This document shows positions 38,004 through 46,121 of a stretch of DNA of 64,000 nt, piece by piece. The stretch's first letter is position 1. Every line of letters starts with the position of its first letter. The notes under the pieces were generated by a model. That model was given only the letters and a program-made list of their open reading frames with translations. It made no database searches and was not told the origin of the DNA. The stretch is from contig JAFUJZ010000024.1 in assembly GCA_017467965.1 (NCBI GenBank), forward strand, positions 7,342 through 71,341. Reading direction: 5' to 3'. This DNA is from Clostridia bacterium (GTDB lineage: Bacteria; Bacillota_A; Clostridia; UMGS1883). Position numbers and translations under genes: made by a program.

Positions 38004-38660
38004 TTACGAACAGAACACGTGCTTCCCTATGGTGAGAATAATTGGTCGCGACCGTATCCATTTATTTGTGGCGGTCACAGGGTTATAGTAGTATATTGCC
38101 CCGCCAGTGGGATCCCAGCCGTTAAGCGCATCACGAGCGGCTCTCTCGCAGCTCGATGTCATCGCGGCATCAATCTGTCCGTCGTCAACAGCGGTGAAAG
38201 CCCCGGGCTGATATATGACCCCTGCAACAGTGTTGGGAAAAGACGGATGCTTAACACGGTTTAATATGACAGCACCCACTGCGACCTGTCCGGCATAAGG
38301 CTCACCGCGAGCCTCGCCGTTAATGGCTCTGGCTAAAAGATACACGTCATTATTTGCAGCACTTGACCCGGATACTGAGCTTATTCCCATTGCAGCCAAA
38401 GTTGCACTGCCTGCAATACCGTCAGCGGTAAGACCGTTTTTCTTTTGAAAATCCTTTACGGCTTTTTGTGTTTGTGAGCCGTACTTGCCATCAACCGAGC
38501 CTTTATAATAGCCCCAGTTTTTGAGCCTTGTCTGGATTTTGGTGACCTCGCTGCCTGTTGAACCGAGCCTGGAGAGTGCATCTGTGGTGCGGTTGTTATA
38601 AAAATGGGCACCTGTTAAGAGTAATGTACTTGCTATAATAAAAGAAATAATTTTTTTCAT
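38004..38660 (-). CDS. sleB: Spore cortex-lytic enzyme SleB-like cell wall hydrolase
   Basis: The 218-residue protein has a signal peptide, a peptidoglycan-binding domain (about 35-92, GSEVTKIQTRLKNWGYYKGS, VDGKYGSQTQKAVKDFQKKN) and a hydrolase_2 domain (about 105-218) with ARAINGEARGEPYAGQVAVG and VILNRVKHPSFPNT. SleB is a lytic transglycosylase for muramic-lactam cortex in germination. Its SD is within the hairpin at 38667-38706. Confidence 0.9.
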   Translation of the reverse strand: MKKIISFIIASTLLLTGAHFYNNRTTDALSRLGSTGSEVTKIQTRLKNWGYYKGSVDGKYGSQTQKAVKDFQKKNGLTADGIAGSATLAAMGISSVSGSSAANNDVYLLARAINGEARGEPYAGQVAVGAVILNRVKHPSFPNTVAGVIYQPGAFTAVDDGQIDAAMTSSCERAARDALNGWDPTGGAIYYYNPVTATNKWIRSRPIILTIGKHVFCS

Positions 38661-38666
38661 AAGAAA

Positions 38667-38706
38667 AAACCTCCTCGGTGGTTAGTCTTTACCACAGAGG
38701 AGGTTT
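38667..38706 (-). terminator. thrS terminator hairpin holding the sleB ribosome site
   Basis: AAACCTCCTC pairs with GAGGAGGTTT (10 bp), one G-A mismatch, then GTGGT with ACCAC (5 bp), loop 8 nt; T-run on the minus strand. The GGAGG at 38670-38674 is the sleB SD, paired in the stem, nine bases before its ATG. Confidence 0.75.
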
Positions 38707-38713
38707 ATATTCA
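38683..38713 (-). promoter_or_regulatory. Possible sigma-G-like promoter for sleB
   Basis: Minus strand TGAATA (38708-38713), 18 bp and AAGACTA (38683-38689). The -35 matches the sigma-G consensus TGAATA and the -10 matches five of seven in CATACTA. Transcripts from it would start after the 5' arm of the hairpin. A guess from sequence only. Confidence 0.4.
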
Positions 38714-38714
38714 T

Positions 38715-40652
38715 TTATCTTGTTTTATTTGCGATTTCTTCCATAAGAGCAAGGATAAAGTCATTAACCTTCATGCTGCCCTTGTCGCCTTCCTTACGGC
38801 TACGTACAGCTACTGCGCCATCTTCCATTTCCTTGTCGCCTACAACAAGCATGTAAGGAACCTTTTCAAGCTGAGCTTCACGAATCTTGTAACCGATTTT
38901 TTCGCTTCTGTCGTCAACTTCACTACGGATGCCCATGTTTATAAGGCGAGTATTAAGCTCACGGCAGTATTCGCGGTGGCCTTCACCGATAGGAAGCAAC
39001 TTAACCTGAACGGGTGCCATCCATGTGGGGAACGCACCTGCATACTTTTCAATAAGAAGAGCAAGTGTTCTTTCATAGCAACCGATACTTGTACGGTGGA
39101 TGATGTAAGGATGCTTCTTTGTGCCGTCAGCATCTGTATAAACCATACCGAACTTTTCTGCAAGCATCTGGTCAATCTGAAGAGTTATGAGAGTATCTTC
39201 CTTACCGTGAACGTTCTTAATCTGAATATCAAGCTTAGGACCATAGAAAGCTGCTTCGCCGATACCTACAACATAAGGAATTTCAAGGTTGTCCAAAATT
39301 TCCTTCATCATGCTCTGAGCTTCAGCCCACTGTTCGTCTGTACCGATATACTTTTCACGGTCGTCGGGATCCCACTGACTGAAGCGGTAGGAAACGTCCT
39401 CGTAAAGCCCGAGAGTTTTAAGCATATAGATTGCCAATTCAAGACAGCTCTTGAATTCATCTGCGAGCTGTTCGGGAGTACACATAAGGTGACCTTCACT
39501 GATTGTGAACTGTCTTACACGGATAAGTCCGTGCATTTCGCCACTTGCCTCATTGCGGAAAAGAGTACTTGTTTCACCGTAGCGGAGGGGCAAATCACGG
39601 TAGGAACGGGCACGGTTAAGATATGCCTGATACTGGAAGGGGCATGTCATGGGACGGAGTGCAAAAACTTCCTTGTCCTTATCTTCATCGCCCAAAACAA
39701 ACATACCGTCCTTGTAATGGTCCCAGTGACCTGAAATCTTATAAAGATCGCTCTTTGCCATGAAGGGTGTTTTTGTTCTAAGCCAGCCACGTCTTGTTTC
39801 TTCATCTTCTACAAAACGCTGCAAGGTCTGCATGATTGCAACACCCTTGGGAAGCATAATCGGAAGACCCTGACCGATAACCTCGCTTGTTGTGAAGAGC
39901 TCAAGCTCACGTCCTAATTTATTATGGTCGCGCTTTTTAGCCTCTTCAACCTGTGCGAGATATTCTTCCATATCAGCCTTCTTTGTAAAAGCTGTTGCGT
40001 AAATACGTGTAAGCATCTTGTTCTTTTCACTTCCGCGCCAGTAAGCACCTGCAGTGGAAGTAATCTTGAACGCTTTTACTGCACCAGTACTGGGCACATG
40101 AGGACCTGCACAAAGGTCAGTAAATTCGCCCTGCTTATAGAAAGAAATTACTTCTCCTTCGGGCAAATCGTTTATGAGCTCAACCTTATAGGGTTCATTT
40201 GCTTCTTCCATAAGCTTAAGTGCTTCTTCACGAGGAAGTTCAAAGCGGACAATGGGATGATTTTCCTTAACAATCTTCTTCATTTCAGCTTCAATCTTTG
40301 ACAAATCATCAGGAGAGAAGCCCTTGTCGAGGTCAAAATCGTAATAAAAACCGTTTTCAATGGCGGGACCGATAGCAAGTTTTGCTTCGGGGAAAATACG
40401 CTTTACTGCCTGAGCGAGCACATGGCTTGCACTGTGGCGGAGTGTATTTTTACCCTCGGGGGTATCAAAACCTTTAAATTCAACGGTTGCATCAGTGGTA
40501 AGGGTTTCATACAACCCTACTGTTTCTCCGTCTTTTGTTGCGCAAAGAACGTTTCTTGCTAAGCCTTCAGAAATGCTCTTTGCAATGTCCATATACGTAA
40601 CAGGTGCTTCAAATTCACGCACATCGTCACGCAATGTAACCTTAATTACCAT
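38715..40652 (-). CDS. thrS: Threonyl-tRNA synthetase
   Basis: The 645-residue protein has a TGS domain (to about 65), the editing domain with HSASHVLAQAVKRIFP and the class II catalytic core: RPMTCPFQYQAYLNRARSYR, FRNEASGEMHGLIRVRQFTI, and an anticodon domain. I start at ATG 40652 after AAGGAG. No T-box leader is seen upstream, although thrS often has one: only 55 bp separate the start from the preceding gene. Confidence 0.97.
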   Translation of the reverse strand: MVIKVTLRDDVREFEAPVTYMDIAKSISEGLARNVLCATKDGETVGLYETLTTDATVEFKGFDTPEGKNTLRHSASHVLAQAVKRIFPEAKLAIGPAIENGFYYDFDLDKGFSPDDLSKIEAEMKKIVKENHPIVRFELPREEALKLMEEANEPYKVELINDLPEGEVISFYKQGEFTDLCAGPHVPSTGAVKAFKITSTAGAYWRGSEKNKMLTRIYATAFTKKADMEEYLAQVEEAKKRDHNKLGRELELFTTSEVIGQGLPIMLPKGVAIMQTLQRFVEDEETRRGWLRTKTPFMAKSDLYKISGHWDHYKDGMFVLGDEDKDKEVFALRPMTCPFQYQAYLNRARSYRDLPLRYGETSTLFRNEASGEMHGLIRVRQFTISEGHLMCTPEQLADEFKSCLELAIYMLKTLGLYEDVSYRFSQWDPDDREKYIGTDEQWAEAQSMMKEILDNLEIPYVVGIGEAAFYGPKLDIQIKNVHGKEDTLITLQIDQMLAEKFGMVYTDADGTKKHPYIIHRTSIGCYERTLALLIEKYAGAFPTWMAPVQVKLLPIGEGHREYCRELNTRLINMGIRSEVDDRSEKIGYKIREAQLEKVPYMLVVGDKEMEDGAVAVRSRKEGDKGSMKVNDFILALMEEIANKTR

Positions 40653-40689
40653 ACTGATCAACTCCTTAATTATTTTAATATACCATATT

Positions 40690-40718
40690 ATTTTATCCCT
40701 TTAAATTTAAATTGTCAA
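40690..40718 (-). promoter_or_regulatory. thrS promoter overlapping the radical SAM gene end
   Basis: Minus strand TTGACA (40713-40718), 17 bp and TAAAAT (40690-40695). The -35 is within the final codons of the upstream gene. Confidence 0.75.
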
Positions 40719-41684
40719 CACATATTTTCCGTCTATGCAAACACCCGAGAGGCTGTTATTCTCGGTTAAGGTATATGTGATACCCGCTTTTTCAAAATAT
40801 GCGAGATTTTCTTTTTTTTGACCGAGCACCTTGCTCAAAAAACGCTTGTTATATTCAATATGGGCACACCCCACCGCCGCAACTTTATGGCGAATTACTC
40901 TTGAATACACAATTTCGCCCAGGGCATCGTGGTAGAAACCTCCCACAACGCTCTCTTTGAGCCCTTCTGAATTTTGCAGTCCTATTCTTAAAATTTTAAC
41001 ATTGTTTTCAAAAAATATACTGTAACAGTCAGCCGCAGTATCAATAGCCTCGTCAAAGCTCATGGGGATATATTCTTTATCATTGTACATTTTTTCAAGG
41101 TGTGTATCCTTTATGATAACGGTGGGATAAATCCTCACCTCATCTGCCCCAAGTTCAACAAACCGTTTTGCGGTGTTAAGGCTTTTTTCATATGTATCCG
41201 AGGGAAGTCCTATCATCATCTGAAGCCCCAGCTTTATATTGCGCTTCTTTATCATCCTCGCCGCTTTTTCAACATCCTCTGCGCTGTGACCTCGTCTTGC
41301 GGCACAAAGCACCTCGTCGTCAAGGCTTTGGGCACCAAGCTCAATATTCGTAACCGAGTATTTTTCAAGTGTATCGAGGATTTTTTCGTCTATATAATCG
41401 GGTCTTGTGGAAAGTCTTATGCCGCTTATAAGCCCTTTAGCTACATATTTATGTGCAACACGGAGATACCCTTCCATTAAATCCTCACCAATGCCCGTAA
41501 AGCTGCCGCCGAAAAAAGCAATCTTATTGTCGTTACCCTCTAAGGTAGAGAGGTTTTCTTCTATTATTTTTTCCGTCTCTTCAAAGCTCGGAGCCACTAC
41601 TTTACCAGTAATGGATTTTTGATTGCAAAAAGCGCAGTCGTTTTTGCAGCCCACATGGGGTATAAAAATAGGAATATTTGACAT
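40707..41684 (-). CDS. Radical SAM protein, Elp3-like
   Basis: The 325-residue protein has HVGCKNDCAFCNQKS (C-x3-C-x2-C) at residue 10, then FFGGSFTGI, ELGAQSLDDEVL and LQMMIGLPSDT, the Elp3/coproporphyrinogen-oxidase-like radical SAM pattern without an acetyltransferase domain. The gene lies one base after rnc, a common clostridial arrangement. A tRNA-modifying or unknown role; no direct clue. I start at 41684 as the longer frame is in rnc. Confidence 0.82.
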   Translation of the reverse strand: MSNIPIFIPHVGCKNDCAFCNQKSITGKVVAPSFEETEKIIEENLSTLEGNDNKIAFFGGSFTGIGEDLMEGYLRVAHKYVAKGLISGIRLSTRPDYIDEKILDTLEKYSVTNIELGAQSLDDEVLCAARRGHSAEDVEKAARMIKKRNIKLGLQMMIGLPSDTYEKSLNTAKRFVELGADEVRIYPTVIIKDTHLEKMYNDKEYIPMSFDEAIDTAADCYSIFFENNVKILRIGLQNSEGLKESVVGGFYHDALGEIVYSRVIRHKVAAVGCAHIEYNKRFLSKVLGQKKENLAYFEKAGITYTLTENNSLSGVCIDGKYVLTI

Positions 41685-41685
41685 T

Positions 41686-42357
41686 TTACATTTCTCCCAA
41701 GGCTTTTTTTGCAGCCTGCTGCTGTGCCTCCTGTTTCGTTCTGCCGCTTCCTTCTCCAAGCACTTTCCCCCACGCAGATACGCTCATGGTAAAACGCTTA
41801 TCGTGAGCAGGCCCCTCCTCACCGGTTAAGGTATATTCAATCTTTACGCTGCCCTTTTGCTGCAATTTTTCCTGCAGAGCCGTTTTATAGTCGGTATTAA
41901 GTTTACCCTGCGCGGCATTTTCAATAATATGTCCGTAGGCGTCGAAAATAATCTCCCTCGCCTTGTCTATGCCTCCGTCAAGGTACACCGCAGCTAAAGT
42001 TGCTTCCACCATATCAGCCAAGATAGACGGGCGGTTTCGTCCGCCTGTAAGCTCCTCGCCCTTGCCGAGCCTTGCATGCTCATTAATGCCTATTTTGTAC
42101 GCAATCTGCGAAAGCGTTGCCTCGCATACAATATTTGCACGCATCTTGCTCATTTTACCCTCGGGGAATTTAGGATAATTCACATATATATACCTGCTCG
42201 TTAGCATTTGGAGCACCGCATCACCCAAAAACTCAAGCCTTTCATAGCTCTCAACCCCACGCTCGTTTGCGTATGAAGTATGCGTAAGCGCAGTTTCAAT
42301 CAGATTTTTATCTTTAAACTCATAACCGAGTTTTTTTTCGAATTCTTTTATGTCCAT
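41686..42357 (-). CDS. rnc: Ribonuclease III
   Basis: The 223-residue protein has the signature ERLEFLGDAVLQMLTSRYIY and the acidic residues of the catalytic domain, and a C-terminal double-stranded RNA-binding domain (about 155-222, DYKTALQEKLQQKGSVKIEY and KQEAQQQAAKKAL). It cleaves rRNA precursors and structured RNA. Own promoter upstream. Confidence 0.97.
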   Translation of the reverse strand: MDIKEFEKKLGYEFKDKNLIETALTHTSYANERGVESYERLEFLGDAVLQMLTSRYIYVNYPKFPEGKMSKMRANIVCEATLSQIAYKIGINEHARLGKGEELTGGRNRPSILADMVEATLAAVYLDGGIDKAREIIFDAYGHIIENAAQGKLNTDYKTALQEKLQQKGSVKIEYTLTGEEGPAHDKRFTMSVSAWGKVLGEGSGRTKQEAQQQAAKKALGEM

Positions 42358-42392
42358 AGCTATCCCTCTATATCAAATTATTAGCTACTGAT

Positions 42393-42421
42393 ATTTTATA
42401 ACATTTCCATTTAAAGGTCAA
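42393..42421 (-). promoter_or_regulatory. Promoter of rnc
   Basis: Minus strand TTGACC (42416-42421), 17 bp and TAAAAT (42393-42398). Confidence 0.65.
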
Positions 42422-42484
42422 TATTTTTTAAAACAAGCCAAACTCCCCATTTTTCGGCATTTTCCGCGGGTTGGTTTTTAAAAA

Positions 42485-42681
42485 TAATTATGTAAACCTT
42501 TGCGTTTTTGCAAAAAATTCACCCTGTGGAAGTTTTGAGTTTTCCACAAGGTGAAAATGCTTATTTGGCGGTTTTGAACAGACTTTTCCACATCTTCCAC
42601 AATTAAAACAATCGTTTTTTGTGGAAAGTTTGAAGTTTTCCAAACCCCCAAAACCCAGTAAAATAAAGGTTTACATAATTA
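42485..42681. repeat. 197-bp element bounded by 17-bp inverted repeats, with clustered TTCCACA boxes
   Basis: TAATTATGTAAACCTTT (42485-42501) and AAAGGTTTACATAATTA (42665-42681) are exact complements. Between them are five TTCCACA boxes, in both orientations: about 42524-42532 (reverse), 42540-42548 and 42584-42592 (TTTTCCACA), 42593-42601 (TCTTCCACA), and 42620-42628 (reverse). TTTTCCACA differs by one base from the DnaA box TTATCCACA. No gene lies here. It may be a DnaA-binding cluster or a small mobile (MITE-like) element. Confidence 0.6.
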
Positions 42682-42750
42682 GTTTTTCTTTTGATTTTTC
42701 AAAACATTTCATCGCTTTGTATTTTTATGCAGGTCTCATAAAAATAGGTG

Positions 42751-42779
42751 TTGCAAAATCCTTTAAATAGGGATATAAT
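42751..42779 (+). promoter_or_regulatory. Promoter of the hisD-like cassette
   Basis: TTGCAA (42751-42756), 17 bp and TATAAT (42774-42779), 40 bp before the start. Confidence 0.75.
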
Positions 42780-42820
42780 GTAATTTAATAATATTTTTTT
42801 CAAAAAAGGAGTCATTTAGT

Positions 42821-44113
42821 ATGAATATTTATAAACTTTCCGAAATGTCTGCTTGTGATAAGGCTCGCATCATGAAGCGTGCTGAAACAGATATCACAGA
42901 GCAGATGAAGCTGGCAAAAGAGGTTTCCGACGATGTTCGTGACAACGGCGATGCCGCAGTCTTGAAATATACCGAAAAATTTGACAAGGTTACTCTCACA
43001 CAGGACAGAATCAAGGTAACAGAAGAAGAAATCGAAACAGCTTATAACCGTCTTGACAAAGAAACAAGAGAAGCTATCGAATACGCATACAAAAACATTT
43101 ACGATTTCCACGAAAAGCAGCTCCCTGAGGAAATGTGGTTCACAAACGTTGATAAAGGTCTCATGGTAGGCGAAAAGACAACTCCCATAGTTGACGTTTG
43201 CCTTTATGTTCCCGGCGGCAAGGGCAGTTTCCCCTCGGTACTTCTTATGCTTGGCGTTCCTGCTCGAGTTGCAGGGGTAGAAAAAATCGTTGTTGTAACA
43301 CCTCCCAATTCTAAGGGTGAGGTTGACGACGCAATCCTCACAGCAGCAAAGATTATCGGCATTAAGGAAATATACAAGGTAGGCGGTATTCAGGCAGTAG
43401 CAGCCGTTGCTTACGGTACGGAAACTATCCCCAAGTGCCACAAGATTATAGGCCCCGGCAACAGCTACGCAACAGCCGCAAAGAGAGTGCTCGCTCAGCA
43501 GATTGACGCAGGTCTGCCCGCAGGCCCCAGTGAAGTTATCATCTTAGCCGATGAAAAGGCAGACCCCGAAAAGGTTGCCCTTGACTGGATGATTGAAGCA
43601 GAACACGGTCCCGATTCGTCCGCACTTTTGGTTACTCACTCAAAGGAGCTTGTGGACAAGGTTCTTCCCATTATCGAAAGACAGAAAGAAAAAATCTCCG
43701 AAAGAAGACGCATGTTCATCGAAACTGTTGAAAATAACTATGGTGGTGTAATTCTTACAGATTCTCTTTCTGAGAGCGTACAGTTTGTCAACGACTATGC
43801 TCCCGAGCACATGGAGGTTATGTGTGATAAGCCCTTCGACGTTTTGCCCGATATCAAAAACGCCGGTGAAATCCTCTTGGGTGAATACACACCCGTAACA
43901 CTCTGCAACTTCCTTTTAGGTCCTAATGCAATTCTTCCTACAGGTGGTTTTGCAAAGACATATTCTTCTGTATCCGTATTTGACTTTTTAAAGCGTTCTT
44001 CCATTGGCTACGCATCTCGTGAAGGCTTTGAAAGAGTACGTGATTACGCATATAAGATGGCAACAGTTGAAGGCTTTGATACTCACGGCTTAGCCGTTAA
44101 GGAGAGAAAATAA
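42821..44113 (+). CDS. HisD-family dehydrogenase with altered catalytic residues
   Basis: The 430-residue protein is clearly HisD-like: GPGNSYATAAKR, AGPSEVIILAD, APEHME and LPTGGFA. Compared with E. coli HisD from memory, several key positions differ: the zinc ligand Gln259 is Glu (MIEAEHG), Asp360 is Asn (LCNFLLG), and His367 is Ala (GPNAILPT). Glu326, His327, Glu414 and His419 are kept. A plain histidinol dehydrogenase would be expected to keep the zinc set. It is first of a three-gene cassette with one-base overlaps. It may oxidise another polyol or amino alcohol; not determined. Confidence 0.8.
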   Translation: MNIYKLSEMSACDKARIMKRAETDITEQMKLAKEVSDDVRDNGDAAVLKYTEKFDKVTLTQDRIKVTEEEIETAYNRLDKETREAIEYAYKNIYDFHEKQLPEEMWFTNVDKGLMVGEKTTPIVDVCLYVPGGKGSFPSVLLMLGVPARVAGVEKIVVVTPPNSKGEVDDAILTAAKIIGIKEIYKVGGIQAVAAVAYGTETIPKCHKIIGPGNSYATAAKRVLAQQIDAGLPAGPSEVIILADEKADPEKVALDWMIEAEHGPDSSALLVTHSKELVDKVLPIIERQKEKISERRRMFIETVENNYGGVILTDSLSESVQFVNDYAPEHMEVMCDKPFDVLPDIKNAGEILLGEYTPVTLCNFLLGPNAILPTGGFAKTYSSVSVFDFLKRSSIGYASREGFERVRDYAYKMATVEGFDTHGLAVKERK

Positions 44114-44727
44114 TGATTAAGGTTACGCGCAAAACTTCTGAGAGCACAATGCAGGTAATTCTTTCCGACGGGCCTGTAAAAAAGGACTACAGAAGCAAAA
44201 TAAAAACTCCACTCCCCTTTTTAAACCACATGATTGAGCAGACAGTATGGAGATCGGGCTTCAATATCGAAGCTGAAGTTAACCTTACTGATTTTTGCCT
44301 TGCTCACCTTGTAACAGAAGATTTGGGACAGGCACTGGGTAAGGCTTTTGCCAAAAAGCTCGAGACAACAGATGCTGTTATGGGCTTTGGTGATGCCTTT
44401 GGTATGATTGATGAAGCACTTGCTCATACAACCATAAGCTTTGAACAGAGAGCGTTTTTCGGTTTTTATCCGTCTGTTACTATCCCCGAAAACGTTGAAG
44501 GCATGGCAAGCGAAGAGCTTCTTGTTTTCCTTGACGCATTTTGTCAAGGTGCATGCTGTACAGTGCAGATTGACCTTACAAGAGGTGAAAACACTCACCA
44601 CATCTGGGAGGCTGTTTTCCGTTCCTTTGGTTCTGCGCTCAAAAACGCATTTACCGTTGATGAAAGCCGCCAAGGTATGACAAGCGGTGTAGCAGGCAAG
44701 GTTACGTTTGAAGTAGAGGAAATCTGA
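44113..44727 (+). CDS. HisB-like dehydratase with altered metal ligands
   Basis: The 204-residue protein follows imidazoleglycerol-phosphate dehydratase along its length (FLNHMIEQ, VTEDLGQALG, MIDEALAH, ENTHHIWEAVF). But the DDHHTVED motif reads LAHLVTED (second His, H72, is Leu), the H143 position in VEHFF is Val (LLVFLDAF), His in SHG is Arg and the C-terminal PSSKG is not kept. H45, H71, E75, HH167/168 and E171 remain. It probably does a related metal-dependent elimination on a different substrate, or is a weakened HisB. It overlaps the upstream gene by 1 bp. Confidence 0.78.
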   Translation: MIKVTRKTSESTMQVILSDGPVKKDYRSKIKTPLPFLNHMIEQTVWRSGFNIEAEVNLTDFCLAHLVTEDLGQALGKAFAKKLETTDAVMGFGDAFGMIDEALAHTTISFEQRAFFGFYPSVTIPENVEGMASEELLVFLDAFCQGACCTVQIDLTRGENTHHIWEAVFRSFGSALKNAFTVDESRQGMTSGVAGKVTFEVEEI

Positions 44728-45770
44728 TGACTAAAGTTGCACCCTTTTTAGACAAATACGAATATATCATTTTTGACATGGACGGTGTTATCACCAGCGA
44801 GCAAAATTACTGGGACATCGCCGCACTTACGGTATACGAGCTTTTAAATGGAGCACACTATTACGGAAACGAAAAATTTGACCCCGTTAACGCCCTCTGC
44901 CGTGTTAAAGAAATAAGAAACGATGTTTTTTACGGCGATAAAACAATCACTCTCGTAAAAGAACGCGGGGTGAATTCAAACTGGGATTTAGGCTATATTG
45001 TATTTGCGTATATTCTCACAGGTAAATGCCCACATTACAAAGCTGTTTATGACTATATATCCCAAAGCAGTCTTATGGCGTTTGACCTTTATGAGGAATG
45101 CGCCCGTCTTTTATCTGAAAAGCTCAACTTACCCATTGAGGTGTGTCGCAGGAATGAGCCTATCTGGAATATGTGCCGAGACTGTTTTCAGGAATGGTAT
45201 TTCGGAAGTGGCGAGTTTGAGGTTTTTTATAACACCAAGCCCCGCTTGGCAAATAAAGCATCCATGGAAATGCGTGAAATTCCCGCAATAGAGCTTGAGG
45301 ATATTATCTTGGTTTTAGAAACACTTAAGCAAAACGGCAAAAAGCTTATGATTGCCACAGGCAGAAGTGACCGAGATGTTTCAAACCCCATGAAGCTCTG
45401 GAATATAAGAGGTTATTTTGAAGCCGATGCAATTGCGACCTACACCCATATTATGAAAGCTGAGGAGCATTTTTCCTCGATGGGCAAAAAGGTGCTTCTC
45501 ACAAAGCCCGAGCCTTATATTTTCCTTAAGGCTCTCTGTAGAACAGATTTCCCCGACGAAAAAATCATAGCGGGCGAATATGATAAGAGCCTTCTTTCGA
45601 AAACACTTGTTGTAGGCGATGCAGGCAGCGACCTTTTTGCGGCAAAGCGCATGGGCTGTGACTTTTTGGCGGTTTTGACAGGCGTCAGTGGCAAAAAGGC
45701 ACAAAGCTTTTTTGAAAATGAAAATGCTGAGTATATTCTTCCCTCAATTAAGGGAATGATTACATATTGA
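44727..45770 (+). CDS. HAD-superfamily phosphatase, third gene of the His-like cassette
   Basis: The 347-residue protein has HAD motifs FDMDGVIT (residues about 15-22), MIATGRS, a lysine in LLTKPEP and VVGDAGSDLFAAKRMG (GDxxxD). A very large cap insertion (about residues 30-190) makes it longer than typical phosphoglycolate phosphatases. A one-base overlap (TGATG) with the HisB-like gene argues for a shared pathway. It might dephosphorylate the product of the HisB-like enzyme, or stand in for histidinol-phosphatase. Substrate is unknown. Confidence 0.82.
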   Translation: MTKVAPFLDKYEYIIFDMDGVITSEQNYWDIAALTVYELLNGAHYYGNEKFDPVNALCRVKEIRNDVFYGDKTITLVKERGVNSNWDLGYIVFAYILTGKCPHYKAVYDYISQSSLMAFDLYEECARLLSEKLNLPIEVCRRNEPIWNMCRDCFQEWYFGSGEFEVFYNTKPRLANKASMEMREIPAIELEDIILVLETLKQNGKKLMIATGRSDRDVSNPMKLWNIRGYFEADAIATYTHIMKAEEHFSSMGKKVLLTKPEPYIFLKALCRTDFPDEKIIAGEYDKSLLSKTLVVGDAGSDLFAAKRMGCDFLAVLTGVSGKKAQSFFENENAEYILPSIKGMITY

Positions 45771-45795
45771 CTTTTTAGTTAATAATGAATATAAT
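45767..45795 (+). promoter_or_regulatory. Promoter of the DUF1858 gene
   Basis: TTGACT (45767-45772), 17 bp and TATAAT (45790-45795); the -35 overlaps the HAD stop. Confidence 0.75.
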
Positions 45796-45830
45796 TGTGT
45801 AAAGCAAATTTTTTAATGGAGGTATTTACT

Positions 45831-46034
45831 ATGGCACAGGTAACTAAGGATACAATTATTATGGACGTTTTGAGAATTGACCCCGAAACAGCTCCTATTT
45901 TCTTTGAGATCGGCATGCACTGCCTCGGTTGCCCCTCTGCAAGCGGCGAAAGCTTGGAGCAGGCAGCACTTGTTCACGGTGTTGACCCCGATGAACTTGT
46001 ACAGAAGATTAACGATTTTCTTGCAAGCAAGTAA
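45831..46034 (+). CDS. DUF1858 redox-disulfide protein (hybrid-cluster associated type)
   Basis: The 67-residue protein has the DUF1858 form: DTIIMDVLRIDPETAPIFFE, then GMHCLGCPSASGESLEQAA with a CxxC pair. Such proteins are predicted thiol-disulfide or metal-binding partners, often found near hybrid-cluster proteins. I start at 45831 after GGAGGTATTTACT. No hybrid-cluster gene is here. Confidence 0.85.
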   Translation: MAQVTKDTIIMDVLRIDPETAPIFFEIGMHCLGCPSASGESLEQAALVHGVDPDELVQKINDFLASK

Positions 46035-46038
46035 TACA

Positions 46039-46067
46039 AAAGAGTGCGAATTATCGCACTCTTTTTA
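46039..46067 (+). terminator. Terminator of the DUF1858 gene
   Basis: AAAGAGTGCGA / TCGCACTCTTT around a short loop, then T's. Confidence 0.85.
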
Positions 46068-46121
46068 TTATATAGGAAATCGCGCGCAAAATGTGCGCAT
46101 ATTTGCTTATAAAATAAAAGC

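Noticed and set aside
40653..40706. T-box expected before thrS
   Set aside because: Only about 55 bp lie between the thrS start and the preceding gene and no AGGGTGGNACCGCG is present.
42485..42681. Chromosome origin
   Set aside because: No dnaA, dnaN, gidB or rpmH near, boxes are TTTTCCACA-like and not TTATCCACA, and no typical AT-rich unwinding 13-mers adjoin.
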